A stretch of DNA of 64,000 nucleotides from Paenibacillus pabuli (GCF_039831995.1 NZ_JBDOIO010000003.1:3348001-3412000); one strand, 5' to 3'. Positions 45,931 through 55,703 are shown, counted from the first letter of the stretch. Numbers and translations: made by a program. The notes: generated by a model not told the origin, from the sequence alone.

Positions 45931-47514
45931 TCACCTTTTTCCCAGGGATGGCCGTCCCCAGCCGAGTTTTCTTTGGAACATCAATTCATACGTATCTTTG
46001 AATCCCAGATAGGACAACACGATTAGCAAAGGGTATACCGGATAGATATAGCGCGATTTGATCTCCCACAGGATATAAAAACCGATAAATCCGAGAACCA
46101 CCAGAATCAGAGAGACTTCATCATATCGCTTAAGACGAATCCCCCGGACCAACCGAACGGAAATAAAACAGTACATCAGGAAGTTCATCACATATACGAC
46201 CCAAAGCACACCCGTTCGATAGACTGAATCCCCCTGGAACAGGTCCGTTACCCCATTGGTGTAACTATAGGAGCCAGCAATTCCGCCTGCTCTTTCTCTT
46301 CCCATGCCTGAGGCACTTTCATTGCCGATTCCGTATCGATCCATCTGGTACGTCCCTTCAGTCCAAGTCCATATGATCTTTTTGTAATACATCTGAATCA
46401 GTTCGCTGGCACTCGCTTCCGACAGCTTCGATTCAATCTCCTGCTTAAATAGTGCTGTGCTATCAGCCTTATTGTAATTGGCCTGTCTCTGATAGATTTG
46501 GTAGCTCTCCATATTGTCCCAGAATCCGAATCGTTCGAGGTTAATCCCCATGTTCAGCCACATATAGACGGGGGCCGAATTCTCGCCGACCGGTTCTTTT
46601 ACCGTACCTGTGGACTGCAGCACGGCATTCTGGGTCCAACCTGGGACATTAAACAGAATAGCCATTACGGCGATGGAGCCCAGCACCTTCTTGAACCCGA
46701 TACTCCGTATGTTCAGCAGGATGTACAAGATAGCGGCAATCAGCACAATGGCGCCGATACTGCGGAAGTAGTTCCCGATGGCGAGAAGAATCGCAGCACA
46801 GAGAATAGCCTTCCATGATTTTTCGCGTACAAACCGGAGCAAAAAATATAAACAGGATGTCAGAAATGCCGTCGCAATAACATCGTTATAAATCAGGTTG
46901 TTCAAGAATAAGGAAGGCAAGTACGTCGCTGCAAAAATCAAAACGCCGTAATCCCGTTCCGTAGATTTGGGGTTCAGCTGCTTATAAATGAGATAAACCA
47001 TGAAGGTGGTCACCGTTGAAAAAAGGATATTAAACAGCTTGATCACCAGGTAGTTATCCGGGAACAGGTACAGCAGTGTTTTTAAATAGAGCACGATGGA
47101 AAAGTTAAACGGGAACATGTGAAGATATCCACCCGTTTCAAACGAGGAATAATCCTGATCGTAGAGCATGCTCATCGCCAGAGAAACGACCGTCTGAGAG
47201 TCATCTGTCGGCACTCTTGGAAACACAAAGATAATTGCGATCTGAATCGCCATGGAACATAGCAAAACTACCGGGATGACGACCTTTGGACTGTACTTGT
47301 TCAATCTCAGGCAGAGACGGTATAGCCCGATACCCATTAACAGAAGCAGGATGATGACCGGAAGGAAAATGCTCCATTGCTGGGTTCCCAGGATCGGATT
47401 GTCTCCATAAAGGCCATAATTATACTGCGCCCGAACGAATAAAGACGACACAATAAACAAACCAACAAAGAAAATAAGAATGAGATAAAGCGTCTTATGG
47501 ATCACCTTAGACAT
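45931..47514 (-). CDS. GT39/PMT-like membrane glycosyltransferase
   Basis: This 527-residue protein has about ten to twelve helices. The first lumenal loop has FPRVPTDDSQTVVSLAMSML, containing the acidic pair (DD) expected for GT-C enzymes, and GGYLHMFPFNFSIVLYL. It uses a polyprenyl-linked sugar to modify lipid or protein outside. ATG 47514 has AAAAGGAG; the frame opens at 47616. It precedes and is coupled to the Met-rich lipoprotein, so that lipoprotein could be its substrate or partner; nothing proves it. Confidence 0.82.
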   Translation of the reverse strand: MSKVIHKTLYLILIFFVGLFIVSSLFVRAQYNYGLYGDNPILGTQQWSIFLPVIILLLLMGIGLYRLCLRLNKYSPKVVIPVVLLCSMAIQIAIIFVFPRVPTDDSQTVVSLAMSMLYDQDYSSFETGGYLHMFPFNFSIVLYLKTLLYLFPDNYLVIKLFNILFSTVTTFMVYLIYKQLNPKSTERDYGVLIFAATYLPSLFLNNLIYNDVIATAFLTSCLYFLLRFVREKSWKAILCAAILLAIGNYFRSIGAIVLIAAILYILLNIRSIGFKKVLGSIAVMAILFNVPGWTQNAVLQSTGTVKEPVGENSAPVYMWLNMGINLERFGFWDNMESYQIYQRQANYNKADSTALFKQEIESKLSEASASELIQMYYKKIIWTWTEGTYQMDRYGIGNESASGMGRERAGGIAGSYSYTNGVTDLFQGDSVYRTGVLWVVYVMNFLMYCFISVRLVRGIRLKRYDEVSLILVVLGFIGFYILWEIKSRYIYPVYPLLIVLSYLGFKDTYELMFQRKLGWGRPSLGKR

Positions 47515-47634
47515 GCCAAAACTCCTTTTCGAGTACAGGATTCGAAAACAGTATAATGGCTCTAACTGAAAAATCGCTGAATTCGAACTGTCGGCTATCG
47601 CTGACCCCACGAACATGATTTAAAACACAAATAA

Positions 47635-47665
47635 GACCGCCCTCTTCACCAGAGATAGCGGTCTA
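47635..47665 (-). terminator. Weak terminator after DUF1801 gene
   Basis: GACCGC and GCGGTC pair around a 17-base loop, with TTATTT after it on the minus strand. Confidence 0.5.
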
Positions 47666-47684
47666 TCTATTCCTCTAATATAAG

Positions 47685-48071
47685 CTACTTCTTTCGTTTC
47701 TTCTCCGCGGCCTTCTCTACATTTTCCTTCACCCGAAATTCCACAATCCGGCGGATAAGCTCTTCCGGCAAGGGTTGATTCAGGGGGAACTGCACCGACC
47801 CTTTAGCGCCTTTGTAGACAGAGAGTTCATCCCGGAATGCCTCGATTCCGCTGGGAGCAGGATAGAATCCGATATGATTCTTATATGCAGCAAAATGGAC
47901 CAGATTTCCGTGCTGCGCATACGTTGGCATCTGATAGCTAATCTTCTCCTCCGCATTCGGAGCCGCTTCGCGAATAATTTGTCTTAATACCTGCAGTCTG
48001 ACCTGTACATCCGGAGCGAACCCCGAAATATATTCATCGACCAGTGCAGAATAATGGTTACCCTCAGCCAT
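47685..48071 (-). CDS. DUF1801 (YdhG-like) protein
   Basis: This 128-residue protein shows the DUF1801 layout: DVQVRLQVLRQIIREAAPNA, EEKISYQMPTYAQHGNLVHF, AAYKNHIGFYPAPSGIEAF and KGSVQFPLNQPLPEELIRRI. The same fold occurs in the B. subtilis iron chaperone-type YdhG protein. ATG 48071 with GAAGGAG is preferred; a GTG at 48125 would overlap the upstream gene's stop. It is co-directional with the metallopeptidase. Confidence 0.85.
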   Translation of the reverse strand: MAEGNHYSALVDEYISGFAPDVQVRLQVLRQIIREAAPNAEEKISYQMPTYAQHGNLVHFAAYKNHIGFYPAPSGIEAFRDELSVYKGAKGSVQFPLNQPLPEELIRRIVEFRVKENVEKAAEKKRKK

Positions 48072-48121
48072 CCTGAACTCCTTCCACCACGATTCATGGA
48101 CTCGTGATATGGATTTATTTT

Positions 48122-48784
48122 TCACAACGTCATGGCCCGGCCATTGCGCATCAGATAATCTTCCTTCGTCTTGTAGTCCGGCATGATACTGCCAACGCGG
48201 CGCCAGAAGGAGCGATCATGATTCATATGATGAATATGGCACAGCTCATGGATAATGACATAATCAATGACTTCCGGTGGTGCCATGGCCAGACGATAGT
48301 TAAATGTGAGTTTTTTGTCCCAGCTGCAGCTGCCCCACTTGGTGGGGGATTCCACAATGTCTATGGACTTTGGCTTGACCTTCAGCTCCTGTTGATATGG
48401 ACCAATGCGTTCACCAATGACTCTCTTACACTCGGCAAAATAAAATTTCTTCAGATTCGCCCGCAGCTCATCCTCGGACAACCCTTCAACCTTAATTAAC
48501 TCATGCAGTGCATATTCCTTGCCCAGAAACAAAAACTTCCCGCTACCTTCTTCTTCGTAGTCTTTGGCCTGCGGTCCTTCCAGGGCCTGCTGCATTAGCG
48601 CCGATTTCTTCAATATGATTTCACCATGCTGCTCTACAAGCTGCTGAATCATCTCATTGCTCGTGCCATTAGGTGCCTTAATCGTTACCATGTAGGGCAG
48701 GTCCATTGTGATGGAAACCTTCTTGCCTTTGCCATATACCACATGGCATTGAATGATGTGTTCGTTTAGTTTAATCGTTAGCAT
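48122..48784 (-). CDS. YgjP-like M48-type metallopeptidase
   Basis: This 220-residue protein has the zinc motif HELCH (His179, Glu180, His183) in IHELCHIHHMNHDRSFW. It lacks a signal peptide and membrane helix. TKWGSCSWDKKLTFNYRLAM before the zinc site is the YgjP/DUF45 signature. Substrate unknown. ATG 48784 has GGAG six bases upstream; the frame opens at 48817. The stop overlaps a GTG that is in frame for the next gene. Confidence 0.9.
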   Translation of the reverse strand: MLTIKLNEHIIQCHVVYGKGKKVSITMDLPYMVTIKAPNGTSNEMIQQLVEQHGEIILKKSALMQQALEGPQAKDYEEEGSGKFLFLGKEYALHELIKVEGLSEDELRANLKKFYFAECKRVIGERIGPYQQELKVKPKSIDIVESPTKWGSCSWDKKLTFNYRLAMAPPEVIDYVIIHELCHIHHMNHDRSFWRRVGSIMPDYKTKEDYLMRNGRAMTL

Positions 48785-48955
48785 GCTGTGCTCCGCTTCT
48801 TTTTTTAATCCATTCATTACGATTGTATATCATCCTAAGGTAATCTGCACAAACAACACATAAATATTTGTTAAATAAAACTGTATTATTATTCACTATT
48901 ATGTATTATTATTTAAAAATATTGAATTCAGTCTCATATAAATGGAGGATACCGT

Positions 48956-49723
48956 ATGAAGCAAATTACTGAGAATGGACACAAAATCATTGAGGAATTA
49001 TCCCTCAATCACTGGCAGTCCTTGTCTACCTTGTTCTATGATGGATGGATTTTACGTTTTGCCAACGGATACACGAAGCGTGCCAACTCCATACAACCCA
49101 TCTATGATTCTACCCACGATGTGTTTGCCAAGATCGATGAGTGCGAGCGAATCTACGCATCCAACCAGCTGAGTACCATTTTCAAAATCACACCGTTTAG
49201 CCAGCCGGATCACTTGGATCAGCTTCTGCAGGACAGAGGGTTTACCCTTGTGGATCACACCAACATGCAGGTGCGCAGTCTGGAAGAGCTGAAGGAACCG
49301 GAGTACCCTTTTGTACAAATCGATGAGCAGTTGACCCAAGAGTGGCTGGATCACTTTTGCCGATTGAATCAGGTACATGAAGGGAAGCGGAGAACAATGA
49401 CACAGATGCTGTCCAATATCCGTACAAGCACAGGTTTCATTTCTCTCTCGGTTGATGGGCAAGTCGTTGCCTGTGGCCTGGGCGTTGTTGAACGTGGCTA
49501 CATTGGCTTGTATGATATCATAACGGATGCCGCATACCGGAATCGCGGGTTCGCTGAACAGATGATATTACATCTCTTGCATTGGGGGAGAAAACAAGGC
49601 GCCACATCCAGCTATCTGCAGGTTGTAGCCGGTAACGCTCCCGCTATAAAGCTCTACGCCAAGCTGGGCTATTCGAAAATCTACTCGTATTGGTATAGAG
49701 TTAAGGCACTCCACGAATCTTGA
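48956..49723 (+). CDS. GNAT-family N-acetyltransferase
   Basis: This 255-residue protein has a GNAT domain in its C-terminal half, with acetyl-CoA loop RNRGFAEQMI, the beta-bulge LYDIITDAAYR and NAPAIKLYAKLGYSKIYSYWY at the end. The N-terminal half (SLSTLFYDGWILRFANGYTKR) is found in a group of Bacillota acetyltransferases. ATG 48956 has GGAGG. Divergent from the metallopeptidase. Substrate unknown. Confidence 0.9.
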   Translation: MKQITENGHKIIEELSLNHWQSLSTLFYDGWILRFANGYTKRANSIQPIYDSTHDVFAKIDECERIYASNQLSTIFKITPFSQPDHLDQLLQDRGFTLVDHTNMQVRSLEELKEPEYPFVQIDEQLTQEWLDHFCRLNQVHEGKRRTMTQMLSNIRTSTGFISLSVDGQVVACGLGVVERGYIGLYDIITDAAYRNRGFAEQMILHLLHWGRKQGATSSYLQVVAGNAPAIKLYAKLGYSKIYSYWYRVKALHES

Positions 49724-49782
49724 TCCACATCCCTGCCCCGAACTCCAGTTCATCAGACATCCTTAGATGCACCTTATCGTAT

Positions 49783-49826
49783 TAAAAAATGCCTTTCTTA
49801 AAAAACAAGAAAGGCATTTCATATTT
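49783..49826. terminator. Bidirectional terminator between GNAT and GH94 genes
   Basis: AAATGCCTTTCTT and AAGAAAGGCATTT form a 13-pair stem. T-rich tails lie on both strands. Confidence 0.88.
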
Positions 49827-49833
49827 TCTATCC

Positions 49834-52215
49834 TTATGATATAGGAAGCTTAACCAGTACCTCGTATGACTTGCCATCCTGGATATCCTTAATCATGTCT
49901 CCTTCGATCAATTGACCGTTAACATACACTTCGGTCTTTCGGACAGCCGCATCCCGTTTCATCTCTACCTGCAGCTCGGCACCACGGAACAACCTGGTCA
50001 CCGAAGCCTTATCCCAATCCGCAGGTAATTGCGGACGAACGAGCAGCCCTTCGGCGTGACCCTGCAATCCGAACAGTCCATCGATCAGGCAGCGATACAC
50101 CCAAGGTACCGTACCTGTATTGAACAGATGGCTGGAGCGCCCGGCTGTACGTGGATATTGTCTGTAGGCCCCGCGATAATAATTGGGGATGAATACAGGT
50201 AACTGCCCCCGCTGGAGGACATCTTCGGTATCGGGACCAGGAATCATTTTGCGAAGGAGTCGATAGGCGTTCTCCTTTTCCTCAACTAAATACAGTGCAT
50301 AGATGTAGAACGCAGCCGCATGGTTGTAGACCGCCCCATTCTCGGCACTGCCCGGATGTTTTTGCGTAACCCGCCCCACATCTTCCCGCATGGCGGTGAA
50401 AGACGGTGCCAACTTCTCCACACCATATGGGGTCTCTAACTGCTCCTCCACTGCCCGGATCAGCTTCTTCCGCTTCTCCTCATCGGCCGCGCCGCTCATC
50501 AGCGCCCAACCCTGAGGATTAATATAGATGCGTCCTTCCTGATCCTTGCTGATGCCAAAAACGACATTATCATCCGTTATTCCGCGTGCATACCATTCGC
50601 CATCCCAGAGATACTCATTCGCTACAGCATTGGTCCGGTCGGCTTCCTCACGGAATTGCTTCGCTGTTTCGGTATGCCCGGCCTGCTCCGAAATATCCGC
50701 CCATACCTTGAACGCATACGCCGTTGCAATGGTGAGCCAGCCGGATACCCCTTTACCCTTATAACCCACCATGTTCATCGGATCACACCAGTCGCCCTGA
50801 TTAATGAAGTTGAGGCCGCGATGGTCACGATCCTGAATCAGCCAGCGCATGGCCAGATTCATATGCTCCAGCACAGAGGCCTTCTCTTCACTGTCGGCAA
50901 ATGCAACCTGCTCCTCCAAAATGCTGTAATCATTCGTCTCATCCAGATACGTACGCATACAGACCGGAAGCCAGATACAGTGGTCCGTATGAGGAACCTG
51001 GTTGATGTATTTGAGCTCAGCATCCGGGTGCAAAATGATTCCATCCGGCATCGCGCCGCTTGCATGCTGCTGAGCCAGGGCTGTCAGGAAGGCATCTCGT
51101 GCGATCCCAGGCTGAATGTAACTCATGCCCATGTTATCCTGCAGATAGTTTCGGGTCTGCGGATCAGTCGTCAGACGGTTCGTTTTGCCGTGGTAATACA
51201 TTTGGCGTGGCAGCCAGTGGTTTACAAAATTATTCAATCCGTCATCCGGGGTCTGGATCTGGATATTTCCCTGTCCTTCTGCAACGTAAGCGGCATATTC
51301 CTGTTCAGCCAAGGCAAAGCCATCCAATCCTTCATGATCCCGTTTGATAAAATACTGCTGCCGGATGCGTTCGATCTCTGCCTCATCATGAGCCGGGCCA
51401 AAGATAAACCGATATTCCCGCTCAGCTCCTGCTTCGAGCTCCAACCTGTACTGAAGGACAGCGACAGGTGTCTCATACCTTGCATCCCCGCCCTCTAAGG
51501 TGTCCAGCTGCAATGCCGATGGGGCATGAAGGCCGCCCTCGCCCTCGAAACGCTCATGATTCACTTCCCATGAAGCAGGCTTGCGATCCGCAAGCAGGTA
51601 GGTCTTGTCGCTGTAATTTTTGACTTTGGCATAATCCTGATACTTCTGATACGGCGTAATGGACGAGCAGACGATTCCCTGCAAATCATCCACATATTCA
51701 CCGGACTGATTCATCCATGACATATAACCAACCGTGAAATACGGATACATGCTTAGCTTGCGTTTATGAGAGGAAAGGTTCTTCACCTTCACTTGCCACA
51801 GCTCCATGGCATCCGCTTTGGGCAGACGCAGGCTCATCTCAATGGAAATGTCATCGCTTACAACATTCCAGCGAATATCGTGTTTACCCACGGCGAACGT
51901 ATAGCTGTCCGCCTGTTTTCGCACCGGCTCATATGGAGCCGAGAAAATGTTTCCGCCTACTTCATCCTTGATGTAGACAAATCTCCCCGGATGATGCGCA
52001 TAATACGGCTGCTCCGGCTGCATAAAAGTCTTCGCTTCCAAATTGGGTGCATGCGAGTACTTGGCAGGCTCCGGCTGCATGAATTGCGCCACAGCATATC
52101 CGCGGCAATTCATATGGATCATCATCTTTTCGTTCCATAGGAATCCGGATGCCTTAGGCATACTTGTCGGACTGGTCAGCTCGTAATATTCATTGTCGTT
52201 CGTTACTCTGATCAT
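49834..52215 (-). CDS. GH94-like glycoside phosphorylase
   Basis: This 793-residue cytoplasmic enzyme should phosphorolyse a beta-glucoside such as cellobiose, a cello-oligosaccharide or a beta-1,2/1,3-glucan fragment. The N-terminal beta-sandwich starts YELTSPTSMPKASGFLWNEKM and is followed by a helical linker and an (alpha/alpha)6 barrel. The family pattern QMYYHGKTNRLTTDPQTRNY / LQDNMG and the catalytic aspartate area Asp475 in NQGDWCDPMNMVGYKGKG (DWND in classic cellobiose phosphorylase) are present. No signal peptide is seen. ATG 52215 (GAGAGG) is favoured over the frame start 52290. Catabolite-repression-type sites occur upstream. The substrate may overlap with that of the bgl operon or with the exopolysaccharide. 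Confidence 0.85.
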   Translation of the reverse strand: MIRVTNDNEYYELTSPTSMPKASGFLWNEKMMIHMNCRGYAVAQFMQPEPAKYSHAPNLEAKTFMQPEQPYYAHHPGRFVYIKDEVGGNIFSAPYEPVRKQADSYTFAVGKHDIRWNVVSDDISIEMSLRLPKADAMELWQVKVKNLSSHKRKLSMYPYFTVGYMSWMNQSGEYVDDLQGIVCSSITPYQKYQDYAKVKNYSDKTYLLADRKPASWEVNHERFEGEGGLHAPSALQLDTLEGGDARYETPVAVLQYRLELEAGAEREYRFIFGPAHDEAEIERIRQQYFIKRDHEGLDGFALAEQEYAAYVAEGQGNIQIQTPDDGLNNFVNHWLPRQMYYHGKTNRLTTDPQTRNYLQDNMGMSYIQPGIARDAFLTALAQQHASGAMPDGIILHPDAELKYINQVPHTDHCIWLPVCMRTYLDETNDYSILEEQVAFADSEEKASVLEHMNLAMRWLIQDRDHRGLNFINQGDWCDPMNMVGYKGKGVSGWLTIATAYAFKVWADISEQAGHTETAKQFREEADRTNAVANEYLWDGEWYARGITDDNVVFGISKDQEGRIYINPQGWALMSGAADEEKRKKLIRAVEEQLETPYGVEKLAPSFTAMREDVGRVTQKHPGSAENGAVYNHAAAFYIYALYLVEEKENAYRLLRKMIPGPDTEDVLQRGQLPVFIPNYYRGAYRQYPRTAGRSSHLFNTGTVPWVYRCLIDGLFGLQGHAEGLLVRPQLPADWDKASVTRLFRGAELQVEMKRDAAVRKTEVYVNGQLIEGDMIKDIQDGKSYEVLVKLPIS

Positions 52216-52288
52216 CACTGAACCTCTCTTTCGGTTATGAAATTGAAATGACAGAAAACGTTTTAGTAACTTGTATACAACTTCATTC

Positions 52289-52316
52289 ATTATAACACGG
52301 GAACGCTTACAGTCAC
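52289..52316 (-). promoter_or_regulatory. Promoter of GH94 gene with overlapping cre candidate
   Basis: On the minus strand GTGACT (52311-52316), a 16-base spacer and TATAAT (52289-52294). A cre-like TGTAAGCGTTCCCG (52298-52311) fills the spacer. A second symmetrical element AAAACGTTTT lies at 52256-52265 in the leader, resembling a LacI-family operator. Confidence 0.6.
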
Positions 52317-52412
52317 GGATAAATGTTTAAAACTTCATGTAAATTAACCTGCTCAACGCATAAACCTCGAAAACATTCTATTAAAAATATAACTTCTGTA
52401 AGAAGGATCGAT

Positions 52413-52446
52413 ATAACAAAAAAAGAGCTGAATTCTCAGCTCTTAT
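52413..52446 (-). terminator. Terminator after SnoaL-like gene
   Basis: AGAGCTGA and TCAGCTCT pair around GAAT, followed by TTTTTTTG on the minus strand. Confidence 0.88.
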
Positions 52447-52855
52447 TGCGCTCCAATTGTTTTTCAATACCCAGCCTGTCAATCTGAATCCAATATTCTG
52501 CAATCCGCTCATTTTCCACGCGATATACGGCACTGGCAATTTCAATAACCGGCCGATGGGTTGGTGCATATCCGTCCACTTCACCAATATGTATACCCTC
52601 TTGTCTCCAGCGCACATACACCTTATCGCCCTGTGCGATCAGTTCCTGTATCTCAAGTGAGATTTCACCGTACGCCTGAATCATCTCTCGTACATGATCC
52701 GCATATTCGGAAGGTGTCCTGTTTACGGTCACTTCCTCTTCGGATACCACCTGATGTGCCAGTACCTGCTCTGCCATCAATGTATCAGCATAATCAAGGT
52801 TACGACCTGACCGAACCTCCTCGAAAAAGGCTCTGACAATCTGTTCTGGGGTCAT
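52436..52855 (-). CDS. SnoaL-like ester-cyclase-family protein
   Basis: This 139-residue protein has the SnoaL/NTF2-like cone fold: ALVRAFFEEVRSGRNLDYADTL-like sequence at the start, ADHVREMIQAYGEISLEIQE, VYVRWRQEGIHIGEVDGYAP and EYWIQIDRLGI at the end. The family includes polyketide cyclases and many proteins without known substrate. ATG 52855 is preferred over 52870, because TGGAG is then nine bases upstream. Confidence 0.82.
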   Translation of the reverse strand: MTPEQIVRAFFEEVRSGRNLDYADTLMAEQVLAHQVVSEEEVTVNRTPSEYADHVREMIQAYGEISLEIQELIAQGDKVYVRWRQEGIHIGEVDGYAPTHRPVIEIASAVYRVENERIAEYWIQIDRLGIEKQLERNKS

Positions 52856-53144
52856 TGCAAGCCACTCCATTTACATTGGATTTTCTGTCACATCTAAAAC
52901 GCAACCTTCTATATCTTCCCTTATTCTAACATCCATTCCATGGTGGGAGTTCAATCTGTTCTACTGTTCTACGGGACTATTATCCCTATTAACATACCTT
53001 GACAATGAGACTATATAACCATAAACTAGCAAAAGACTTTAGGTAATTAATAGGAGGTTTTGCTGATAAGAGGATTCAGATTGATTTTTACCATAAATGA
53101 TAATGTCAGGTGTATGAACTAGAAAAACCAGAAAGTGGTGTATC

Positions 53145-55610
53145 ATGAAACGTCTATTCGTAATGTTGTTTGCCCTCACTCTACTGCTGGCCGGATGCCA
53201 AAGCAATGACAAAGAGAGCAGTCCGAGCGAAAATAATCCCACAGAAACTTTAGAAGGCTCTACCATATTGAGTTTGAAGCAAAAATACGGCTCCGAATCA
53301 AGCCCATCGATTATGCCCATGTATAACGTAGCTCAAGACGAAGAATTCCAGTTTACATTTAAGGCTGACCTAAAAACCAGTCGTCTACAAGCAAGTGACA
53401 TGATTAGTGTACATACGGATATTAAAGCCCTGGAAGCAAGTAAAGTCTATGCCATACCGGAAATCAATGATAATAGCATTTCGATCAAACCTCTCGGATG
53501 GGGTGTATTAAGCTCAGAGAAGCTGAAAGCACAAGAACAAAGTACATGGGGTGGTGCCCCCATCTATTACATTCGTCTGAACTATAATCCAGATGCTGAG
53601 AAACTGACACTACTTGATCAACCCATGATTATTCCTTTTACAGTAAAATCCGAGCTGCCTGTTCCAAATCTTAAGTATGAGATCGACAAGGATAAACGGT
53701 TCACGCTTACCTGGGACAAGGTAGAGGGCGCAGCAGAGTATAAAATCTATAATCGTGCCGATCGAACGGTTATTTTTGAAACAAACAATGTTCCCCTGCA
53801 AGGGGCAGAGAAAGCCTACAATGGAAGCAATCCGCTGGTCGTAGCAACGACAACCGAAACATCCTTCAATGATTTCAATGAGGATGGCAAAGGCGGCCTT
53901 GGTATCATGAATGAACTAACGACATCCTATCAGAACCATGGTATGAAGGGTGAATACTACGTCACTGCTGTCAGTGGGGACAAGGAATCGAATTTTAGTA
54001 ACGGTGTGGCTACTGCTCCTCTCTCTAACCAGTTGCCCATGGCTCTAAAAGAACAGCTCTATATGAAGAAATTGAAGAACACAAACGAACTGCCTAAAAC
54101 AACAAGTATTGAACACATCGACGGTTCCTTCTCCCAAGGATCAATTGTCTACGATACTGCGAATGTAGAAATCTCGGATTTCAACGAAACGAACATTCCT
54201 TTTCATATCAAAGGAACCGCTCTTAAGAGCTACGTACGGGTAGAATCTGTAACCAAAGAAGACTTGGCCAAATTGGATCAACAAACGGTCGCTGAGTCCA
54301 GTAACGGACTGGTTGAACCAAAAAATGACACTCCTTACGTGCCTGCACCTGATGTGCCAACCATCATTAACAATAATGATGCGCCTGCATCGGAGACTGC
54401 AACAGAATCTACGCCTGAAGAGTCTGCAACGACTGCTGTTCCAGCACCTGAAGTTGAAGTGGATGCGACCACTGAAGAAGGTTCTGAACAAGCACCTGCC
54501 TCTAACCCTGAAACGGCAGAAGCAAATCTGGTGGACGAACAGAAATCGAACACACAGCAGAATGTTGAAGAAGGCAACCAGGAAACCGTTCCTGAACCAG
54601 CTGCAGGTGATAAACTCATCAATGCGGATTCTGCACTGGAAGAAGTGCTGGCCAAAAACATGATTGCAGCTGAAGATCAAATCTCATTGAAAGCTTTTCC
54701 CGAAGCCCAAAATTTCACGACACTCTCGGATGTTGTCCTGAAAGTAATGTATCAGAATCCATTGATTCTCGGCGTCGAAGGTTTCGAATACAACTATGGT
54801 ACATTGACGCTCTCCATTCATTACAATGAATCTGCAGATGTCATCCAGAAGAAACAAGGCGAGATTATTGCCAAAGCAAACGAAGTTGTTGCTTCCATCA
54901 TCAAGGATGGCATGAAGGATGATGAGAAACGAAAAGCCATCTATGATTATCTGAACGATAATGCGAAGTATGACGATGCGGCACTGGAAAGTGCGGAGCA
55001 AAACAACTTTAAAAATGTGGATGCTCAGTTTAACGACTCATTCACCACCTACGGTATTCTGGTCAAAGGGGTTGGTGTATGCGCCAGCTATGCTTCGGTC
55101 TACAAGCTGCTCTCCGATCTGTCCGGATTGGACAGCATTGTCGTAACGGGAGCATCCAGTGGTGTCCCTCATGCATGGAACAAGGTCAAAATCGGAAATG
55201 AATGGTTCCACGTAGATGCCACGAACAACCTGACCAACTCCGGTATTCCCTACTTCCTATACAATGCAAACGATGAGACGGCTGCAAGTCAGGAAACGAT
55301 AGCGGATAAAGATTACTGGATCGATTCCGAACTCGAACTGTTTCATGGTGAAAGTGATGCGAATGACTATTATGTGCAAAATGAACTCGAAGTCGCTTCG
55401 GTCAATGAATATAAAACGAAGACTGAGAGTGAACTTAAAAATGGGGAGAAACGGGTTATTCTGAGATTGGCCTCCCCTGTTGACTCCGATGAATTAATGA
55501 CAGCGGCAGGCGAAGCACTTGCTGCGGTGGATGAAGCCCTGCTGAACACGGCACAATTGGCAACGCTGGGCAGTTACACGATTCTGGAAACCAATCCGGA
55601 ACAAAAATAA
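53145..55610 (+). CDS. Transglutaminase-like lipoprotein
   Basis: This 821-residue lipoprotein has a lipobox (LLLAGC, cysteine near residue 18). Residues 25-150 are an N-terminal beta domain. An FN3-like module follows (NLKYEIDKDKRFTLTWDKVE). A long Pro/Glu/Thr-rich linker spans about 385-485. The C-terminal transglutaminase-like domain has Cys646 (GVGVCASYASVY), His676 (VPHAWNKV) and Asp691 (FHVDATNN), an intact triad. It may cross-link or cleave envelope proteins or peptides. The ribosome site before ATG 53145 (AAGTGG) is weak. It has its own terminator and no evident operon. Confidence 0.88.
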   Translation: MKRLFVMLFALTLLLAGCQSNDKESSPSENNPTETLEGSTILSLKQKYGSESSPSIMPMYNVAQDEEFQFTFKADLKTSRLQASDMISVHTDIKALEASKVYAIPEINDNSISIKPLGWGVLSSEKLKAQEQSTWGGAPIYYIRLNYNPDAEKLTLLDQPMIIPFTVKSELPVPNLKYEIDKDKRFTLTWDKVEGAAEYKIYNRADRTVIFETNNVPLQGAEKAYNGSNPLVVATTTETSFNDFNEDGKGGLGIMNELTTSYQNHGMKGEYYVTAVSGDKESNFSNGVATAPLSNQLPMALKEQLYMKKLKNTNELPKTTSIEHIDGSFSQGSIVYDTANVEISDFNETNIPFHIKGTALKSYVRVESVTKEDLAKLDQQTVAESSNGLVEPKNDTPYVPAPDVPTIINNNDAPASETATESTPEESATTAVPAPEVEVDATTEEGSEQAPASNPETAEANLVDEQKSNTQQNVEEGNQETVPEPAAGDKLINADSALEEVLAKNMIAAEDQISLKAFPEAQNFTTLSDVVLKVMYQNPLILGVEGFEYNYGTLTLSIHYNESADVIQKKQGEIIAKANEVVASIIKDGMKDDEKRKAIYDYLNDNAKYDDAALESAEQNNFKNVDAQFNDSFTTYGILVKGVGVCASYASVYKLLSDLSGLDSIVVTGASSGVPHAWNKVKIGNEWFHVDATNNLTNSGIPYFLYNANDETAASQETIADKDYWIDSELELFHGESDANDYYVQNELEVASVNEYKTKTESELKNGEKRVILRLASPVDSDELMTAAGEALAAVDEALLNTAQLATLGSYTILETNPEQK

Positions 55611-55621
55611 TAACCAAAACA

Positions 55622-55662
55622 CAAAGAACTCCATCACCCATATCGGGAATGGAGTTCTTTGC
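55622..55662 (+). terminator. Terminator after transglutaminase-like gene
   Basis: AAAGAACTCCAT and ATGGAGTTCTTT form a 12-pair stem around a 14-base loop, followed by TTGC. It may also serve the convergent SDR gene. Confidence 0.75.
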
Positions 55663-55703
55663 TTAACAAGCTAATCCATTGGGGGCCAATTTACGGTCTC
55701 CTG

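Noticed and set aside
53043..53117. Short frame after AGGAGG as leader peptide of the transglutaminase gene
   Set aside because: Only two bases separate AGGAGG from TTG, no ATG or GTG is well spaced, and no attenuator fold follows.
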